A DNA stretch of 64,000 nucleotides, from positions 1 to 64,000 of the forward strand of contig JAJEIY010000061.1 of the NCBI GenBank assembly GCA_022828085.1, read 5' to 3'. The translations under genes were made by a program, and so were the position numbers. The notes beneath the pieces were generated by a model. It searched no databases and was not told where the DNA came from. It worked only from the letters and a program-made list of their open reading frames with translations. The stretch is from Acidobacteriota bacterium. Lineage in GTDB: Bacteria; Acidobacteriota; Vicinamibacteria; Marinacidobacterales; Marinacidobacteraceae. Below are positions 8,854 to 18,319 of this stretch, one piece after another; within the stretch, counting starts at the first letter, position 1, and every line of letters begins with the position of its first letter.

Positions 8854-8963
8854 GTGCGCCACCCGGGCAGCCTGGAGCCCTGCGTTTCCGGCCGCTGCGC
8901 CGTGAGCGTCGGTGGCGTTGTGACGTTCCGGGCCGGCGTGCCGCCCGCGCGGTCTGGAGACCG

Positions 8964-9455
8964 CTACCAGAGCTTGTGGACCGTGAGGCCCATTGCCCGC
9001 GCTGCGTCGTCGACCTTCCGGCCGAGTTCCTCCCGCCCGGCCTGATCGAGCCGGCCGCCGATCTGCCGGAAGAGCTCCACTTCCTCCATGCGGATGTGGC
9101 GGCGAAGCGATCCTCCGAACTCCCTGAGCAGCGACGCGCGCTGCCGGGCGGAGGACTCCGCGAGGCGCCGGACCAGTTCCTCCATGTTCCGGTGGTGGGC
9201 AATCAGCTCGTCGATCAGCGGATCGGAGTCGAGCGCCTCCCGCAGCGCGGGGAAGAGAGCGGTCTCCTCCACCTGGAAGTGGGGGAACAATTCCTTTTCC
9301 GCAAACCCGGCCACCTTGCCGGCGAGGTCCGCCAGTCTCTCGGGCGTCGGATCCACCTTGAGATAGCGGTCGATGAGCACGGCCACGGCCAGCGCGTGCA
9401 GGTGATGCGCGGACAGCCGGTCGATTCCGGGTTCCCGGGGCAGAGTCGGGGTCAC
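8964..9455 (-). CDS. Hemerythrin-like HHE-domain protein (copy B)
   Basis: This is a second HHE four-helix protein, 163 aa from the GTG at 9455. The track start is a TTG seven codons upstream. The GTG is preferred because it places LSAHHLHAL at the same distance from the N-terminus as SHQHQHGLAL in copy A. Candidate metal ligands lie in HFQVEETALFP, LIAHHRNMEELV and RHIRMEEVELFRQ. The two proteins align along their length, which points to tandem duplication with the 64-bp array now between them. It is cytoplasmic; the substrate (O2, NO or iron) is not determinable from sequence. Confidence 0.86.
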   Translation of the reverse strand: MTPTLPREPGIDRLSAHHLHALAVAVLIDRYLKVDPTPERLADLAGKVAGFAEKELFPHFQVEETALFPALREALDSDPLIDELIAHHRNMEELVRRLAESSARQRASLLREFGGSLRRHIRMEEVELFRQIGGRLDQAGREELGRKVDDAARAMGLTVHKLW

Positions 9456-9511
9456 GGCGCGGATTCTACGGGTCAAGCCCGCCTTGCCGGCAGCGTTCGG
9501 CGGCGGGCGAC

Positions 9512-10621
9512 CTATGCCCGGCGCTGCCGCGCAGCGGACGAACCCCTGCCGAGGAGCAGCGCCAGCGAGGCGAGCGCGGCGCGATCCGGGACCCGGGTGG
9601 TCTTCATCCGCAGGTCCATTTCGGCGAGCTGCCGGAGCATGGCCCGGAGTTCGGCGGGGCGGAAGCGACGGGCCGCGCGCTCAAGGTCGTCGGCGACCCG
9701 GCGGGGCACTCGCAGGACCTCGGTGAGGGGTTCGTCCCCACGGTGGGCCTGGGCCAACTGGATCTGGGTCACGAGCCGGTACAGCAGGGCCATGAGCGCC
9801 TGCGGCGACTCTCCATCCCGAAGCAGTGACTCGAGGGACGACAGCGCCGTCTCGGTGCGGCCCGCCTGCAGGGCATCCGTGAAACGAAACCGGTCCTGGA
9901 CGCTGCCGCCGCCGAGCACCTGCTCCATGTCCGCGAGCGTGACCTCCCCCCCCTGGTCCCCGGCGGCATAGACGGCGAGCTTTTCGATCTCGTTCACCTG
10001 CTGGCGCAGTTCCCGGCCGAACCGCTCGAAGAGCAGTTCCGCACCCTGCTCCGGCAGTTTGAGGCCGCGCTCGCGTGCGGTGCGGCGGATCCAGTGGGTC
10101 ATCCGGGCCGGAGGCGGCGCGTCGCAATCGAGCACCAGCGCCCCGCCGCCGGCGACGGCGTCGCCGAGCGACGACGCCAGCGCCTTCCAGTCCTTGCGCC
10201 TCCGGTCGGGGTTCCGCTCCCACTCGAGCGCGATGACCGCCCGCCCCGGCGGGTGATCGAGGAGTTCCAGGACGACACCGGAAAGCGCGGGGACCGCGGC
10301 GGGCGGCTGGGCGATCCGCAGGCCGTTCTCGATGAGAACGACGGGCGCTCCGCTGAACGAAACCGTGCGCGTGGCGCTCACCACCTGCTCGGCGCTCGCC
10401 GTCCGGCCGTCGAAGCGGCGGAGCCGGAAGGGCGCCGGCGGCTCCCCGAGATGGTGATCGGCCAGCTTCCGCAGTGTCCGCTGGCGGAGCCAGCTGTCCG
10501 CACCCCCGACGAGGTAGAAAACGCCCGCCTCGGGGGCCGGCAGCCGGTCGGCCATCTTCTCCGCCGGAACGGGCTTGAGCGCGGCGAACGTCTTGCCGAA
10601 CCCGATCTCGGCAAAGGCCAT
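9512..10621 (-). CDS. holA: DNA polymerase III delta subunit
   Basis: HolA opens the beta sliding clamp within the clamp-loader complex. The 369-aa protein, from MAFAEIGFGKTF, shows the family N-terminus (FYLVGGADSWLRQRTLRKL), the AAA+-like middle without a P-loop, and a helical C-terminal collar (EVTLADMEQVLGGGSVQDRF, SPQALMALLYRLVTQI). The track ORF starts far upstream inside lptE and is rejected; the real ATG shares one base with the lptE stop (TGATG). The leuS-lptE-holA order is common in bacteria and supports the call despite HolA's low conservation. Confidence 0.9.
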   Translation of the reverse strand: MAFAEIGFGKTFAALKPVPAEKMADRLPAPEAGVFYLVGGADSWLRQRTLRKLADHHLGEPPAPFRLRRFDGRTASAEQVVSATRTVSFSGAPVVLIENGLRIAQPPAAVPALSGVVLELLDHPPGRAVIALEWERNPDRRRKDWKALASSLGDAVAGGGALVLDCDAPPPARMTHWIRRTARERGLKLPEQGAELLFERFGRELRQQVNEIEKLAVYAAGDQGGEVTLADMEQVLGGGSVQDRFRFTDALQAGRTETALSSLESLLRDGESPQALMALLYRLVTQIQLAQAHRGDEPLTEVLRVPRRVADDLERAARRFRPAELRAMLRQLAEMDLRMKTTRVPDRAALASLALLLGRGSSAARQRRA

Positions 10622-11196
10622 CAGAACCCCTCGAGAATCGCCACCAGCAGGGAGTCCGCGAAAGCGCTGGCGATCCGCGAGAACGCGAGCCCCTCCCGGT
10701 CGAAGGCGGCATCGGGGTCGTCGCCGATCGAGAACTCGTCGCGCAGCGTGAACTCGTCCGACTCGAAGAGCACGACGTCGTTGACGACGTCCGTGAACTC
10801 CACGGTGGCGCGCACGATGATGAGATACGTGGAGGCCGCTCCCGTCGCCGGATCGAGTTGCGCCGGCGAGAAATCCACGCTCAGCACCGTGCCCCGCATC
10901 ACCGCTTCGGCCCCCTCCTCGGTTTCCTGGACCTCGTAGCGACCCCGCCGGTTGAACCCCTCGATGATCTGTTCCGTCATCCCCTCTTCGACCTCGGGGA
11001 AGGCGCTCTCGTTGTCGAAGGGGAGGATGGCCACCACCTGGATGTGACCCGGCAACCCGCCGCCGAGGCCGGCGAGCCGGTAGCCGCACCCGGCGGCAAC
11101 GCCGAGGAACAACAACCCGGACAGCAGCATCGCGGTCCATCTCCGGCCCGAGTTCCCGCCCGGCTCCCTCGAGGCGGCGCGGGCGGCGGGAATCAC
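10621..11196 (-). CDS. lptE: LPS assembly lipoprotein LptE
   Basis: LptE is the outer-membrane lipoprotein that plugs LptD for lipopolysaccharide insertion. The 191-aa protein has a signal sequence and lipobox (LFLGVAAGC followed by GYRLAG, the characteristic LptE start) and the segment VVAILPFDNESAFPEVEEGMTEQI matching the LptE/RlpB fold. The start at 11196 overlaps the leuS stop as ATGA; an internal Met at residue 23 would give a shorter signal peptide and is the alternative. The identity rests on the CGYRL motif plus the leuS/holA context. It implies an LPS-bearing diderm. Confidence 0.85.
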   Translation of the reverse strand: MIPAARAASREPGGNSGRRWTAMLLSGLLFLGVAAGCGYRLAGLGGGLPGHIQVVAILPFDNESAFPEVEEGMTEQIIEGFNRRGRYEVQETEEGAEAVMRGTVLSVDFSPAQLDPATGAASTYLIIVRATVEFTDVVNDVVLFESDEFTLRDEFSIGDDPDAAFDREGLAFSRIASAFADSLLVAILEGF

Positions 11197-13679
11197 GTCG
11201 GACGGGAGGCCACGAAGTTCACGAGACGGTCGGGCACCGTCACGATGCGGCGAACCTCGAGTCCCTCCAGGTGACGGCGGATCCCCGCGTTCTCCCGGGC
11301 CTGGTCGACGAGCACCTCGCGTTCGATTCCCGCCGGCACCTCGAGGCGGCCCCGCAGTTTTCCGTTCACCTGCAGCACGACGAGCACCTCTTCCTCCCGC
11401 GCGAGGTCCTCGTCAGATACCGGCCACGGGGCTTCCACCAGCATCGTCCCACCTCCCAGCCGCTCCCAGAGTTCCTCCGTGAGGTGCGGCGCCATGGGGT
11501 TGAGGAGCGAAATCACCGTCTCCGCCGCTTCGCGCACGGCCCGCCGGGAGGCCTCGCCGGCCGCCTCCGGCAGGCGATGCGAGAACGCGGAGGTCAGTTC
11601 CATGATGGCGGCAATGGCGGTATTGGGATGGATCCGCTCCTTGAGATCCCGGGTGACCCGCCGAATCGTCTGATGCGTCTTGCGGCGGAGCGCCACGTCC
11701 TCGGGCGCGAAGTCCTCGTCCCCCACCGGTAGCGGGGTGGAGGCCAGCCATTCCGCGTCCCCGGGAATCATTCGCTCCAGCCGTCTCAGGAAGCGCGCCG
11801 GCCCGGAGAGACGGGCGTCGGTCCAGTCCATCTCCTTTTCCGGCGGCGACTCGAAGAGGACGTACAGACGGATCGCGTCGGCCCCGTGCCGTTCCACCAC
11901 GGCGTCCGGATCCACGATGTTGCCCTTGCTCTTGGACATCTTGGCGCCGTCCTTGATGACCATCCCCTGGCTCAGTTGGCGGATCACCGGCTCATCGGTG
12001 GCGGCGAGCCCGAGGTCGCGCATCATCTTGGTCCAGAAGCGGCAGTAGATGAGGTGCAGGATGGCGTGCTCGACGCCGCCGATGTAGAGATCGATGGGGA
12101 ACCAGGCGCGCGCCTTCTCCGCGTCGAAAGGCGCCCCGGCGTTCTGCGGATCGAGGTAGCGGTAGAAGTACCAGGACGAATCCACGAAGGTGTCCATGGT
12201 GTCCGTCTCCCGGCGGGCGGCGGTTCCACAGCGCGGGCAGTCCACCCGAAGCCAGGACTCGATCCTGGAGAGCACGGACCCTCCCATGCCCGTGATCTCG
12301 ACGTCACGCGGCAACTCGACGGGGAGGTCGTCCTCGGACACCGGGACTTCGCCGCATTCCGCGCAATGGATCATCGGGATGGGGGTGCCCCAGTACCGCT
12401 GCCGGGAGATTCCCCAGTCGCGGAACCGCCAGGCGATCCTGGGCTCGCCGTAGCCGCCCTTGCGGGCGTGCTCCGCCATCGCGGTCTTCGCCTCCTCCGT
12501 GGGCAAGCCGCTGAACGGGCCGGAATCCACCACCGTGCCGTAGTCCACGAAGGCGCCGTCCGGCGCCGCCGTCGCGCCGCCGGAATCGTTCGGGATCACG
12601 ACCGTCCGGATCTCGATCCCGTAGGTCTTGGCGAACTCGTAGTCGCGCTCGTCGTGCGCCGGAACCGCCATGACGGCGCCCGTCCCGTACTCCATGAGCA
12701 CGTAGTCGGCGACGAAGACCGGAATCTCCTCGCCCGAGAAGGGATTCAGCGCCCGGAAGCCGGTGTTCACCCCGGTCTTTTCCGTCTCGCCGGTCGGATG
12801 GCTCTCACCGGGGTGCGCGGCGGCGGCGGCGCGGACATAGTCGGCCACCTCCGGATTCCGGGCCGCGATGGCCTCGGCCGCGGCATGACGGGGAGCGAGC
12901 ACCAGCGCGGTCGCGCCGTAGATGGTGTCCACCCGGGTGGTGAACACCGGGACGTCGCCGCCGTCTCCCAGCGCCGGGATCCGGAAACGGATCTCCGCGC
13001 CCTCCGAGCGCCCGATCCAGTTGCGCTGCAGCACCAGCACCTTGTGCGGCCAGCCGGGCATCCGCTCCATCTCGTCGAGCAGCTCGTCGGCGTAGTCGGT
13101 GATGCGCAGGAACCACTGGGGGAGTTCCCGCTCCTCGACCACCGCCTCGCAGCGCCAGCACGCTCCGGCCTCGACCTGTTCGTTGGCGAGCACGGTCTCG
13201 CAACCCGGACACCAGTTGACGGTGCCGTTTTTCCGGTAGGCGAGCCCGCGCTCCCACATCTTCAGGAAGAACCACTGGTTCCACCGGTAGTAGGACGAAT
13301 CGCAGGTGGCGAACTCGCGCTCCCAGTCGTAGCTGAACCCGAGCCGCCGGAGCTGGCGCCGCATATGGTCGATGTTCTGGGTGGTCCAGTCGGCCGGGTG
13401 GGCTCCCCGCTGGAGCGCCGCGTTCTCGGCCGGCAGGCCGAGGGCGTCCCACCCGATGGGATGCATCACGGTGAAACCGTTGCGCCGGTAGAAGCGGGCG
13501 ACGACGTCGCCGATCGAGTAGTTCCGCACGTGGCCCATGTGGATGCGTCCGGACGGATACGGCAGCATCTCGAGGCAGTAGTAGCGCGGCCCGTCCGGCA
13601 GGTCCGGCGTCCGGAAGGAGCCCTCCCGCTCCCAGCGTTCCTGCCACTTCGTTTCGACGCGTTCGTGGAAAGTGCTCAT
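11193..13679 (-). CDS. leuS: Leucyl-tRNA synthetase
   Basis: This class Ia synthetase charges tRNA-Leu. The 828-aa protein has the HIGH signature as HMGH (about residue 47), KMSKSKGN (about 580), a zinc-type CPGC...CWRC insertion (about 160-180) and a second CAEC motif (about 440). It also has the CP1 editing domain with TTRVDTIYGAT and HDERDYEFA, and the C-terminal anticodon and LeuRS-specific domains. The N-terminus FHERVETKWQERWEREGSF is typical. It starts at the first ATG, 50 bp from mutY, and is coupled by ATGA to lptE downstream. Confidence 0.98.
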   Translation of the reverse strand: MSTFHERVETKWQERWEREGSFRTPDLPDGPRYYCLEMLPYPSGRIHMGHVRNYSIGDVVARFYRRNGFTVMHPIGWDALGLPAENAALQRGAHPADWTTQNIDHMRRQLRRLGFSYDWEREFATCDSSYYRWNQWFFLKMWERGLAYRKNGTVNWCPGCETVLANEQVEAGACWRCEAVVEERELPQWFLRITDYADELLDEMERMPGWPHKVLVLQRNWIGRSEGAEIRFRIPALGDGGDVPVFTTRVDTIYGATALVLAPRHAAAEAIAARNPEVADYVRAAAAAHPGESHPTGETEKTGVNTGFRALNPFSGEEIPVFVADYVLMEYGTGAVMAVPAHDERDYEFAKTYGIEIRTVVIPNDSGGATAAPDGAFVDYGTVVDSGPFSGLPTEEAKTAMAEHARKGGYGEPRIAWRFRDWGISRQRYWGTPIPMIHCAECGEVPVSEDDLPVELPRDVEITGMGGSVLSRIESWLRVDCPRCGTAARRETDTMDTFVDSSWYFYRYLDPQNAGAPFDAEKARAWFPIDLYIGGVEHAILHLIYCRFWTKMMRDLGLAATDEPVIRQLSQGMVIKDGAKMSKSKGNIVDPDAVVERHGADAIRLYVLFESPPEKEMDWTDARLSGPARFLRRLERMIPGDAEWLASTPLPVGDEDFAPEDVALRRKTHQTIRRVTRDLKERIHPNTAIAAIMELTSAFSHRLPEAAGEASRRAVREAAETVISLLNPMAPHLTEELWERLGGGTMLVEAPWPVSDEDLAREEEVLVVLQVNGKLRGRLEVPAGIEREVLVDQARENAGIRRHLEGLEVRRIVTVPDRLVNFVASRPT

Positions 13680-13729
13680 CGTTCGTCGCGCGCGGAGTCT
13701 AGTCGAGCCTCCGGCCGGACTCGGGCGGC

Positions 13730-14821
13730 TCAGGGAGTGGAGCCGACCCGCTGAAGCGCCTTCAGCAGCATGGAGCCGGAGGGAATCCGATCGAGGTCCT
13801 GCGGGTCCACGAACCGGCCGCCGGGAACGATCCCGCCGGGAGCCGGATCCGCGAGCTCGGCCTCGAAGGGCACCACCTCGATCCTTCGGTTCATCACGGT
13901 GTGCCGGAACCCGGCCAGCTCTCGCCCGGGCTGCAGACGGATCCCGTAGCGCGTGGTCGCCTCACGGACGAGCGCCGCTTCCGCCGACTCATCGCTCCGG
14001 TACTCGCCGCACGGCAACTCGTAGAGGCCCCGCATGGGGCTTTCGCTACGGCGAAACACCAGAATCCGGCCCTCTCCGTCCCGCACGACGGCCACCGCCA
14101 GGCGCACGGAGACCGCCGGTGGACGCGGCGGACGCTCGGGGAACTCCGTTTGCCGCCCCGCCACCCGCGACCAGCAGAACTCGCGGACCGGACACCGGCC
14201 GCAGCGGGGAACGGCCGGAGCGCAGACCGTCGCGCCGAGCTCCATCAGCGCCTGGTTCCAGCCGCCCGGGTCCCGGGCCCCGTCCGCTTCCATCAGCCGG
14301 TCGGCCAGCTCCCGGATGCGCCCCTCGAACGGCGCCCGTCCCCGGAACCCCTCGACCATGAACAGCCGGGACAACACGCGGCGCACGTTTCCGTCCACCG
14401 CGGCGGCCGGTACGCCGAAGGCGATCGAGGCGATCGCCGCCGCGGTGTAGTCACCAACCCCCGGAAGCCTCCGCAGTGACCCGGCGGTCCGGGGAACCCC
14501 CCGGCCTTCCGCAGCCAGTTGCCGCGCGGCCCGGTGGAGCGCCCGGGCGCGGCCGTAGTAGCCGAGGCCGGCCCAGGCGGCCAGCACCTCGTCCTCGGAG
14601 GCGTCAGCCAGCGTCCCGGGATCGGGGAAGCGGGCGACGAAGTCCTCGTAGCGCGGCAGCATGGCTTCCACGCGGGTCTGCTGGAGCATCACCTCCGACA
14701 CCCAGACGCGCCAGGCATCGGGGGATTCGCGAAACGGCAGCGGGCGCTTGTTCTTCCGGAACCACGCGAGCAGGGTGCGGCGCAGCAGGCGGAACGGGGA
14801 GACTCGGGGAGTCTCGGTCAT
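13730..14821 (-). CDS. mutY: Adenine DNA glycosylase MutY
   Basis: MutY removes adenine mispaired with 8-oxoguanine. The 363-aa protein has SEVMLQQTRVE with the catalytic Glu (about residue 43), the helix-hairpin-helix LPGVGDYTAAAI (about 120), the catalytic Asp in VDGNVRR and the [4Fe-4S] ligands in CAPAVPRCGRCPVREFC (about 200). A C-terminal NUDIX-like 8-oxoG recognition domain spans roughly 240-355. Length and order match the family. It lies 20 bp downstream of the M20 peptidase gene on the same strand, so the two may be cotranscribed. Confidence 0.96.
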   Translation of the reverse strand: MTETPRVSPFRLLRRTLLAWFRKNKRPLPFRESPDAWRVWVSEVMLQQTRVEAMLPRYEDFVARFPDPGTLADASEDEVLAAWAGLGYYGRARALHRAARQLAAEGRGVPRTAGSLRRLPGVGDYTAAAIASIAFGVPAAAVDGNVRRVLSRLFMVEGFRGRAPFEGRIRELADRLMEADGARDPGGWNQALMELGATVCAPAVPRCGRCPVREFCWSRVAGRQTEFPERPPRPPAVSVRLAVAVVRDGEGRILVFRRSESPMRGLYELPCGEYRSDESAEAALVREATTRYGIRLQPGRELAGFRHTVMNRRIEVVPFEAELADPAPGGIVPGGRFVDPQDLDRIPSGSMLLKALQRVGSTP

Positions 14822-14842
14822 GTGGACGGGGCGCGCGGCGCC

Positions 14843-15856
14843 CTAGAGAAGTTCGTGCGCGATCTGCTGGTAGTAGCCGACGGCGTCCACCAGGTCGCTC
14901 TTCAGCACGTGTTCGTGAGCCGTGTGCGCGTCGTGGATGCTCCCCGGGCCGATGAGGAGCGGCGTACCCCAGGAAGGCATGAACGGGATGTCGGTGGAAT
15001 ACGACATCGGGGCCACCGCGAAGCCGGGGAGCGTCCGGCAGAAGACCGCGTCATTCTGGCCGACGTGTTCGAAACCGAGGTTGTCGTCGGCGGCCAGGAT
15101 CGCTTCGAGGCGGCGCCGCGCCGGTTCGGCCTCCCCGACGAGCCGCCAGTAGAGGGTGGCCTCGGCGGAAGGAGCGAGCACGTTCCCCGCGACCCCGCCC
15201 GAGATGACTCCCACGTTCAGGGTCGCCGCGCCGAGCACCTCGCTCTTTCCCCAGTCGAGCGACTGGAGGTGGGCGATGGTCGCGAGCAGGCGATGGACCG
15301 CGGAGTCTCCCGCCTCGGGATACGCGGAATGGGCCGCCTTCCCGCGCGCCCGGATCCGGACCCGGAGGGTGCCCTTGTGGCCGCTCGCCATGAGCCCCTC
15401 GGTGGGCTCGCCGCAGACCAGATGGACTCCTTCCGCCGGGCCGCCCGGGCCCCGCGCTTCGAGGTGGATGGCGCCCGCGCTGTCCACTTCCTCGCCGACC
15501 GTGAAGGCCATCCCGAAGCCGGAGATCCCGTCCTCCCGCAGACGGCGGGCCGCGAAGAGCATCGCCGCCAGGATGCCCTTGGCGTCGCAGGAACCCCGCC
15601 CGGCGATGTGCGTCGCCGTTTCGCTGGAAGGGAAGAAGGGAGGCACCGTGTCCAGGTGAGTGCAGTACCAGAGGCGGGTCGGACCTTGCCCGGCGCGCGC
15701 GATCAGGTTCGGCCGGCCCGGGGCGGCCTCGTCGCACTCGACGTGGAGTCCGATGGCCTCGAGGTCCGCAGCGACGCGTTCGGCGACGGCGCCCTCGTCG
15801 CCCGTCACCGACGGGATGTCCACGATCTCGCGCAGGTACCGGAAGAGGTCGTCCAT
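14843..15856 (-). CDS. M20-family deacylase (ArgE/DapE type)
   Basis: This is a dinuclear-zinc amidohydrolase of the acetylornithine deacetylase/succinyl-diaminopimelate desuccinylase family. The 337-aa protein has the full ligand set: His in YCTHLDT (about residue 67), bridging Asp in GSCDAKG (about 90), the catalytic Glu pair in GEEVD (about 120) and the C-terminal His in IHDAHTAHEHV (about 310). The middle lid domain is present. It is shorter than E. coli DapE (375). Whether it serves arginine synthesis, lysine/DAP synthesis or another acyl-amino acid cannot be told from sequence. It sits 7 bp from fabF. Confidence 0.88.
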   Translation of the reverse strand: MDDLFRYLREIVDIPSVTGDEGAVAERVAADLEAIGLHVECDEAAPGRPNLIARAGQGPTRLWYCTHLDTVPPFFPSSETATHIAGRGSCDAKGILAAMLFAARRLREDGISGFGMAFTVGEEVDSAGAIHLEARGPGGPAEGVHLVCGEPTEGLMASGHKGTLRVRIRARGKAAHSAYPEAGDSAVHRLLATIAHLQSLDWGKSEVLGAATLNVGVISGGVAGNVLAPSAEATLYWRLVGEAEPARRRLEAILAADDNLGFEHVGQNDAVFCRTLPGFAVAPMSYSTDIPFMPSWGTPLLIGPGSIHDAHTAHEHVLKSDLVDAVGYYQQIAHELL

Positions 15857-15863
15857 GGGGCCC

Positions 15864-17111
15864 TCAGCCCGCGTCCGGATGCCGGAACAGCAGGGACACG
15901 TTCGTGCCGCCGAACCCGAACGAGTTGGAAAGCACGCTCCTCACCGTCGCGGGCCGGGCGGTGTTGGGGACGTTGTCCAGATCGCAGTCGGGGTCCGGGG
16001 TCTCGTAGTTGATCGTCGGAGGCAGCGTCTGGTGGCGCAGCGTCAAGCAGGAAATGCCGGCCTCGAGCCCTCCGGCGCCGCCGAGCAGGTGCCCGGTCAT
16101 CGATTTCGTGGAACTCACCGCGAGCCGGTCGGCGTGCCCGCCGAACACCCGCCGGATCGCGGCCGTCTCGATGCGGTCGTTCAGGGGCGTGGAGGTGCCG
16201 TGCGCGTTCACCGCATCCACGTCCTCGGGCGAAGCTCCGGCTTCGGTGAGCGCCGCCTGCATCACCCGGACCGCGCCGTTCCCGTCCTCCGCCGGCGCGG
16301 TGATGTGGAAGGCGTCGCCGCTCATGCCGTAGCCGAGCACTTCCGCGTAGAGCGTGGCGCCCCGGGCCAGCGCTTCCTCGCGCTCCTCCAGGACGAGGAT
16401 GCCCGCTCCCTCCCCGACCACGAAGCCGTCCCGGTCCCGGTCGAACGGGCGCGACGCGCGCTCGGGCTCGTCATTGCGCGTGGAGAGGGCCTTCATCGAC
16501 GCGAATCCGCCGATGCACATCGGTGTGATGGTCGCCTCCGCTCCACCGGCGACCACGGCGTCGGCGTGTCCGTGGCGGATGAGGCGGAAGGCCTCTCCCA
16601 CCGCGTGAGCGCCGGCGGAACACGCCGTGGCCATGGCTGAGTTGGGTCCCCGGGCGCCCAGTCGGATCGACACCCAGCCAGCGGCCAGGTTCACCACCAT
16701 CGCCGGTACGAAGAAGGGAGAGATGCGGCGCGGCCCCTTCTCGAGCAGCTTGCGGTGCTCCCGCTCGATCGTCTCGAAACCGCCGATTCCCGAGGAAATG
16801 ACCACCCCGACGCGATCGGGGTTTGCTAGCGGAGTCTTCAGGCCGGCGTCTTCGGCCGCGAACAGCGAGGCCGCGAGCGCGTACTGGATGAAGGTGTCCA
16901 TCTTCCGGGCGTCGCGCCGGTCCGCGTAGTCGAGCGGATCGAAGCCCTTGACCTCGCACGCGATCCGCGAAGAGAAGTCGGAGGCGTCGAAACGCGTGAT
17001 GTGCCCCGCGCCCGAGCGGCCCGCAACCAGCCCCTGCCAGGTCTCGGAAGTTCCGATACCCAGGGGAGACACGAGTCCCACTCCGGTAACGACAACCCGC
17101 CTGGGAGTCAT
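15864..17111 (-). CDS. fabF: Beta-ketoacyl-ACP synthase II
   Basis: FabF condenses malonyl-ACP with a growing acyl chain in type II fatty-acid synthesis. The 415-aa protein carries the Cys-His-His triad in [11 protein letters not shown] (about residue 168), [11 protein letters not shown] (about 300) and SMTGHLLGG (about 337), and ends [14 protein letters not shown] as is usual. It starts with ATG in [18 protein letters not shown]. It follows acpP by 96 bp in the order fabD-fabG-acpP-fabF on the minus strand, the standard module order. Confidence 0.97.
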   Translation of the reverse strand: MTPRRVVVTGVGLVSPLGIGTSETWQGLVAGRSGAGHITRFDASDFSSRIACEVKGFDPLDYADRRDARKMDTFIQYALAASLFAAEDAGLKTPLANPDRVGVVISSGIGGFETIEREHRKLLEKGPRRISPFFVPAMVVNLAAGWVSIRLGARGPNSAMATACSAGAHAVGEAFRLIRHGHADAVVAGGAEATITPMCIGGFASMKALSTRNDEPERASRPFDRDRDGFVVGEGAGILVLEEREEALARGATLYAEVLGYGMSGDAFHITAPAEDGNGAVRVMQAALTEAGASPEDVDAVNAHGTSTPLNDRIETAAIRRVFGGHADRLAVSSTKSMTGHLLGGAGGLEAGISCLTLRHQTLPPTINYETPDPDCDLDNVPNTARPATVRSVLSNSFGFGGTNVSLLFRHPDAG

Positions 17112-17207
17112 GAGTCCTCCAGTGTCCGCGGCAAGCCGGTCAGCGGCGCTCTCGCGTACCCGTGGGTCTGGCGGCGTCGGCCTCGGGGGACCGGGACCGG
17201 GCGCCGT

Positions 17208-17489
17208 TCAGTTGATGCGCTGCTCGATGAACGCCACTGCATCGCCGACCGTCTGGATCCGTTCCGCCTGGTCCTCCGAGATGTCGATCCCGAACTGTTC
17301 CTCGAGCGCCATCATCAGCTCGACCATGTCCAGCGAATCGGCGCTCAGGTCGCCGACGAAGGTCGCCTCCGGCGTGACCTCGTCGGGAGACACGGAAAGC
17401 TGTTCACAGATGAGTTCCCGGACGCGCTCGTCCACCGGGAGCTCTTCCGGCTCCGGAGCGCCTTCCGCTTCCTTGGCTTTGTCGGGCAT
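17208..17489 (-). CDS. acpP: Acyl carrier protein
   Basis: ACP carries acyl intermediates on a phosphopantetheine arm. The 93-aa acidic protein has the carrier Ser in GADSLDMVE-like [12 protein letters not shown] (about residue 52), then [21 protein letters not shown]. It is about 15 residues longer than typical ACP because of an acidic, Pro/Glu-rich N-terminal extension; the ATG is supported by an AGGAG about 10 bases upstream. It lies between fabG and fabF and would be cotranscribed with them. Confidence 0.97.
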   Translation of the reverse strand: MPDKAKEAEGAPEPEELPVDERVRELICEQLSVSPDEVTPEATFVGDLSADSLDMVELMMALEEQFGIDISEDQAERIQTVGDAVAFIEQRIN

Positions 17490-17548
17490 TGGTCTTTACT
17501 CCTGTCTCTTGCTCTTCCGCGCCTGCCGGATGATCCGGCGGCGCGAGG

Positions 17549-18319
17549 CTAAAGCGCGAGTCCTCCGGTTACTTCGAGAACCGCGCCGGTGATGTAACTC
17601 GCCTCGGCCGAAGCGAGGAAGGCGACCGCGGCGGCCACTTCTTCCGGCGATCCGGAACGTCCCATGGCGATGGCGCTTCCGAGCTGGGACCGCGCCGCCT
17701 CGGGCAACCCCCGTGTCATGTCGGTCTCCACGAGCCCCGGAGCCACCGCGTTCACGGTGATGTTCCGGCGCGCCAGTTCCTTCGCCAGCGCCTTCGTGAA
17801 ACCGACGATGCCGGCCTTGGAAGTCGCGTAGGCAGTCTGACCAGGATTGCCGCGGAGCCCAACGATGGAACTGAGGTTGACGATGCGGCCGTAGCGAGCG
17901 CGCATCATAGGCCGGACGGCGGCCTGGCAGCAAGCGTGCAGGCCGTCCAGATTGGTGGCCATGACCTCGCGCCAGGCGTCCGCCGACTGGCGCGCGAGCA
18001 GGCCATCGCGGGAAACTCCGGCGTTGTTGACGAGAATCTGCAAGCCGCCGTCCGCGCTGGCCGCCGCCACGCAGCGTTTGACCGATTCGTGATCGGTGAG
18101 GTCGAGCGCCAGCCCGCGCACCCGGCCGCGGCCGGCGTCGAGTTCTTCGGCAGCGGCTTCGGCGCGGGACCCGTCGGTGCCGGTCAGGAACACCGCCGCC
18201 CCCTCGTCGGCGAGCCGGGCGGCGATCGCGTGGCCGATCCCGCGGGTGCCGCCGGTAACGAGCGCGGTCTGCTCCTCGAACCGCATCCCGCGGGGATCCC
18301 GGGCCGCGGAAACCATCAT
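17549..18319 (-). CDS. fabG: 3-oxoacyl-ACP reductase FabG
   Basis: FabG is the NADPH-dependent short-chain dehydrogenase that reduces 3-ketoacyl-ACP. The 256-aa protein has TGGTRGIGHAIA (cofactor loop, about residue 22), NNAG (about 98), the catalytic Ser in NLSSIVG (about 147) and YATSK (about 160). The start at 18319 overlaps the fabD stop (ATGA). An internal Met (MRFEEQTALVTGG, residue 12) matches the usual FabG N-terminus better and is the alternative start. Operon context removes doubt about which SDR it is. Confidence 0.95.
   Translation of the reverse strand: MMVSAARDPRGMRFEEQTALVTGGTRGIGHAIAARLADEGAAVFLTGTDGSRAEAAAEELDAGRGRVRGLALDLTDHESVKRCVAAASADGGLQILVNNAGVSRDGLLARQSADAWREVMATNLDGLHACCQAAVRPMMRARYGRIVNLSSIVGLRGNPGQTAYATSKAGIVGFTKALAKELARRNITVNAVAPGLVETDMTRGLPEAARSQLGSAIAMGRSGSPEEVAAAVAFLASAEASYITGAVLEVTGGLAL

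Noticed and set aside
8433-9202. ORFs through the 64-bp array (61 and 206 aa)
   Set aside because: The unit length is not a multiple of three, so translation shifts frame every unit; the peptides have no start context and are repeat artefacts.
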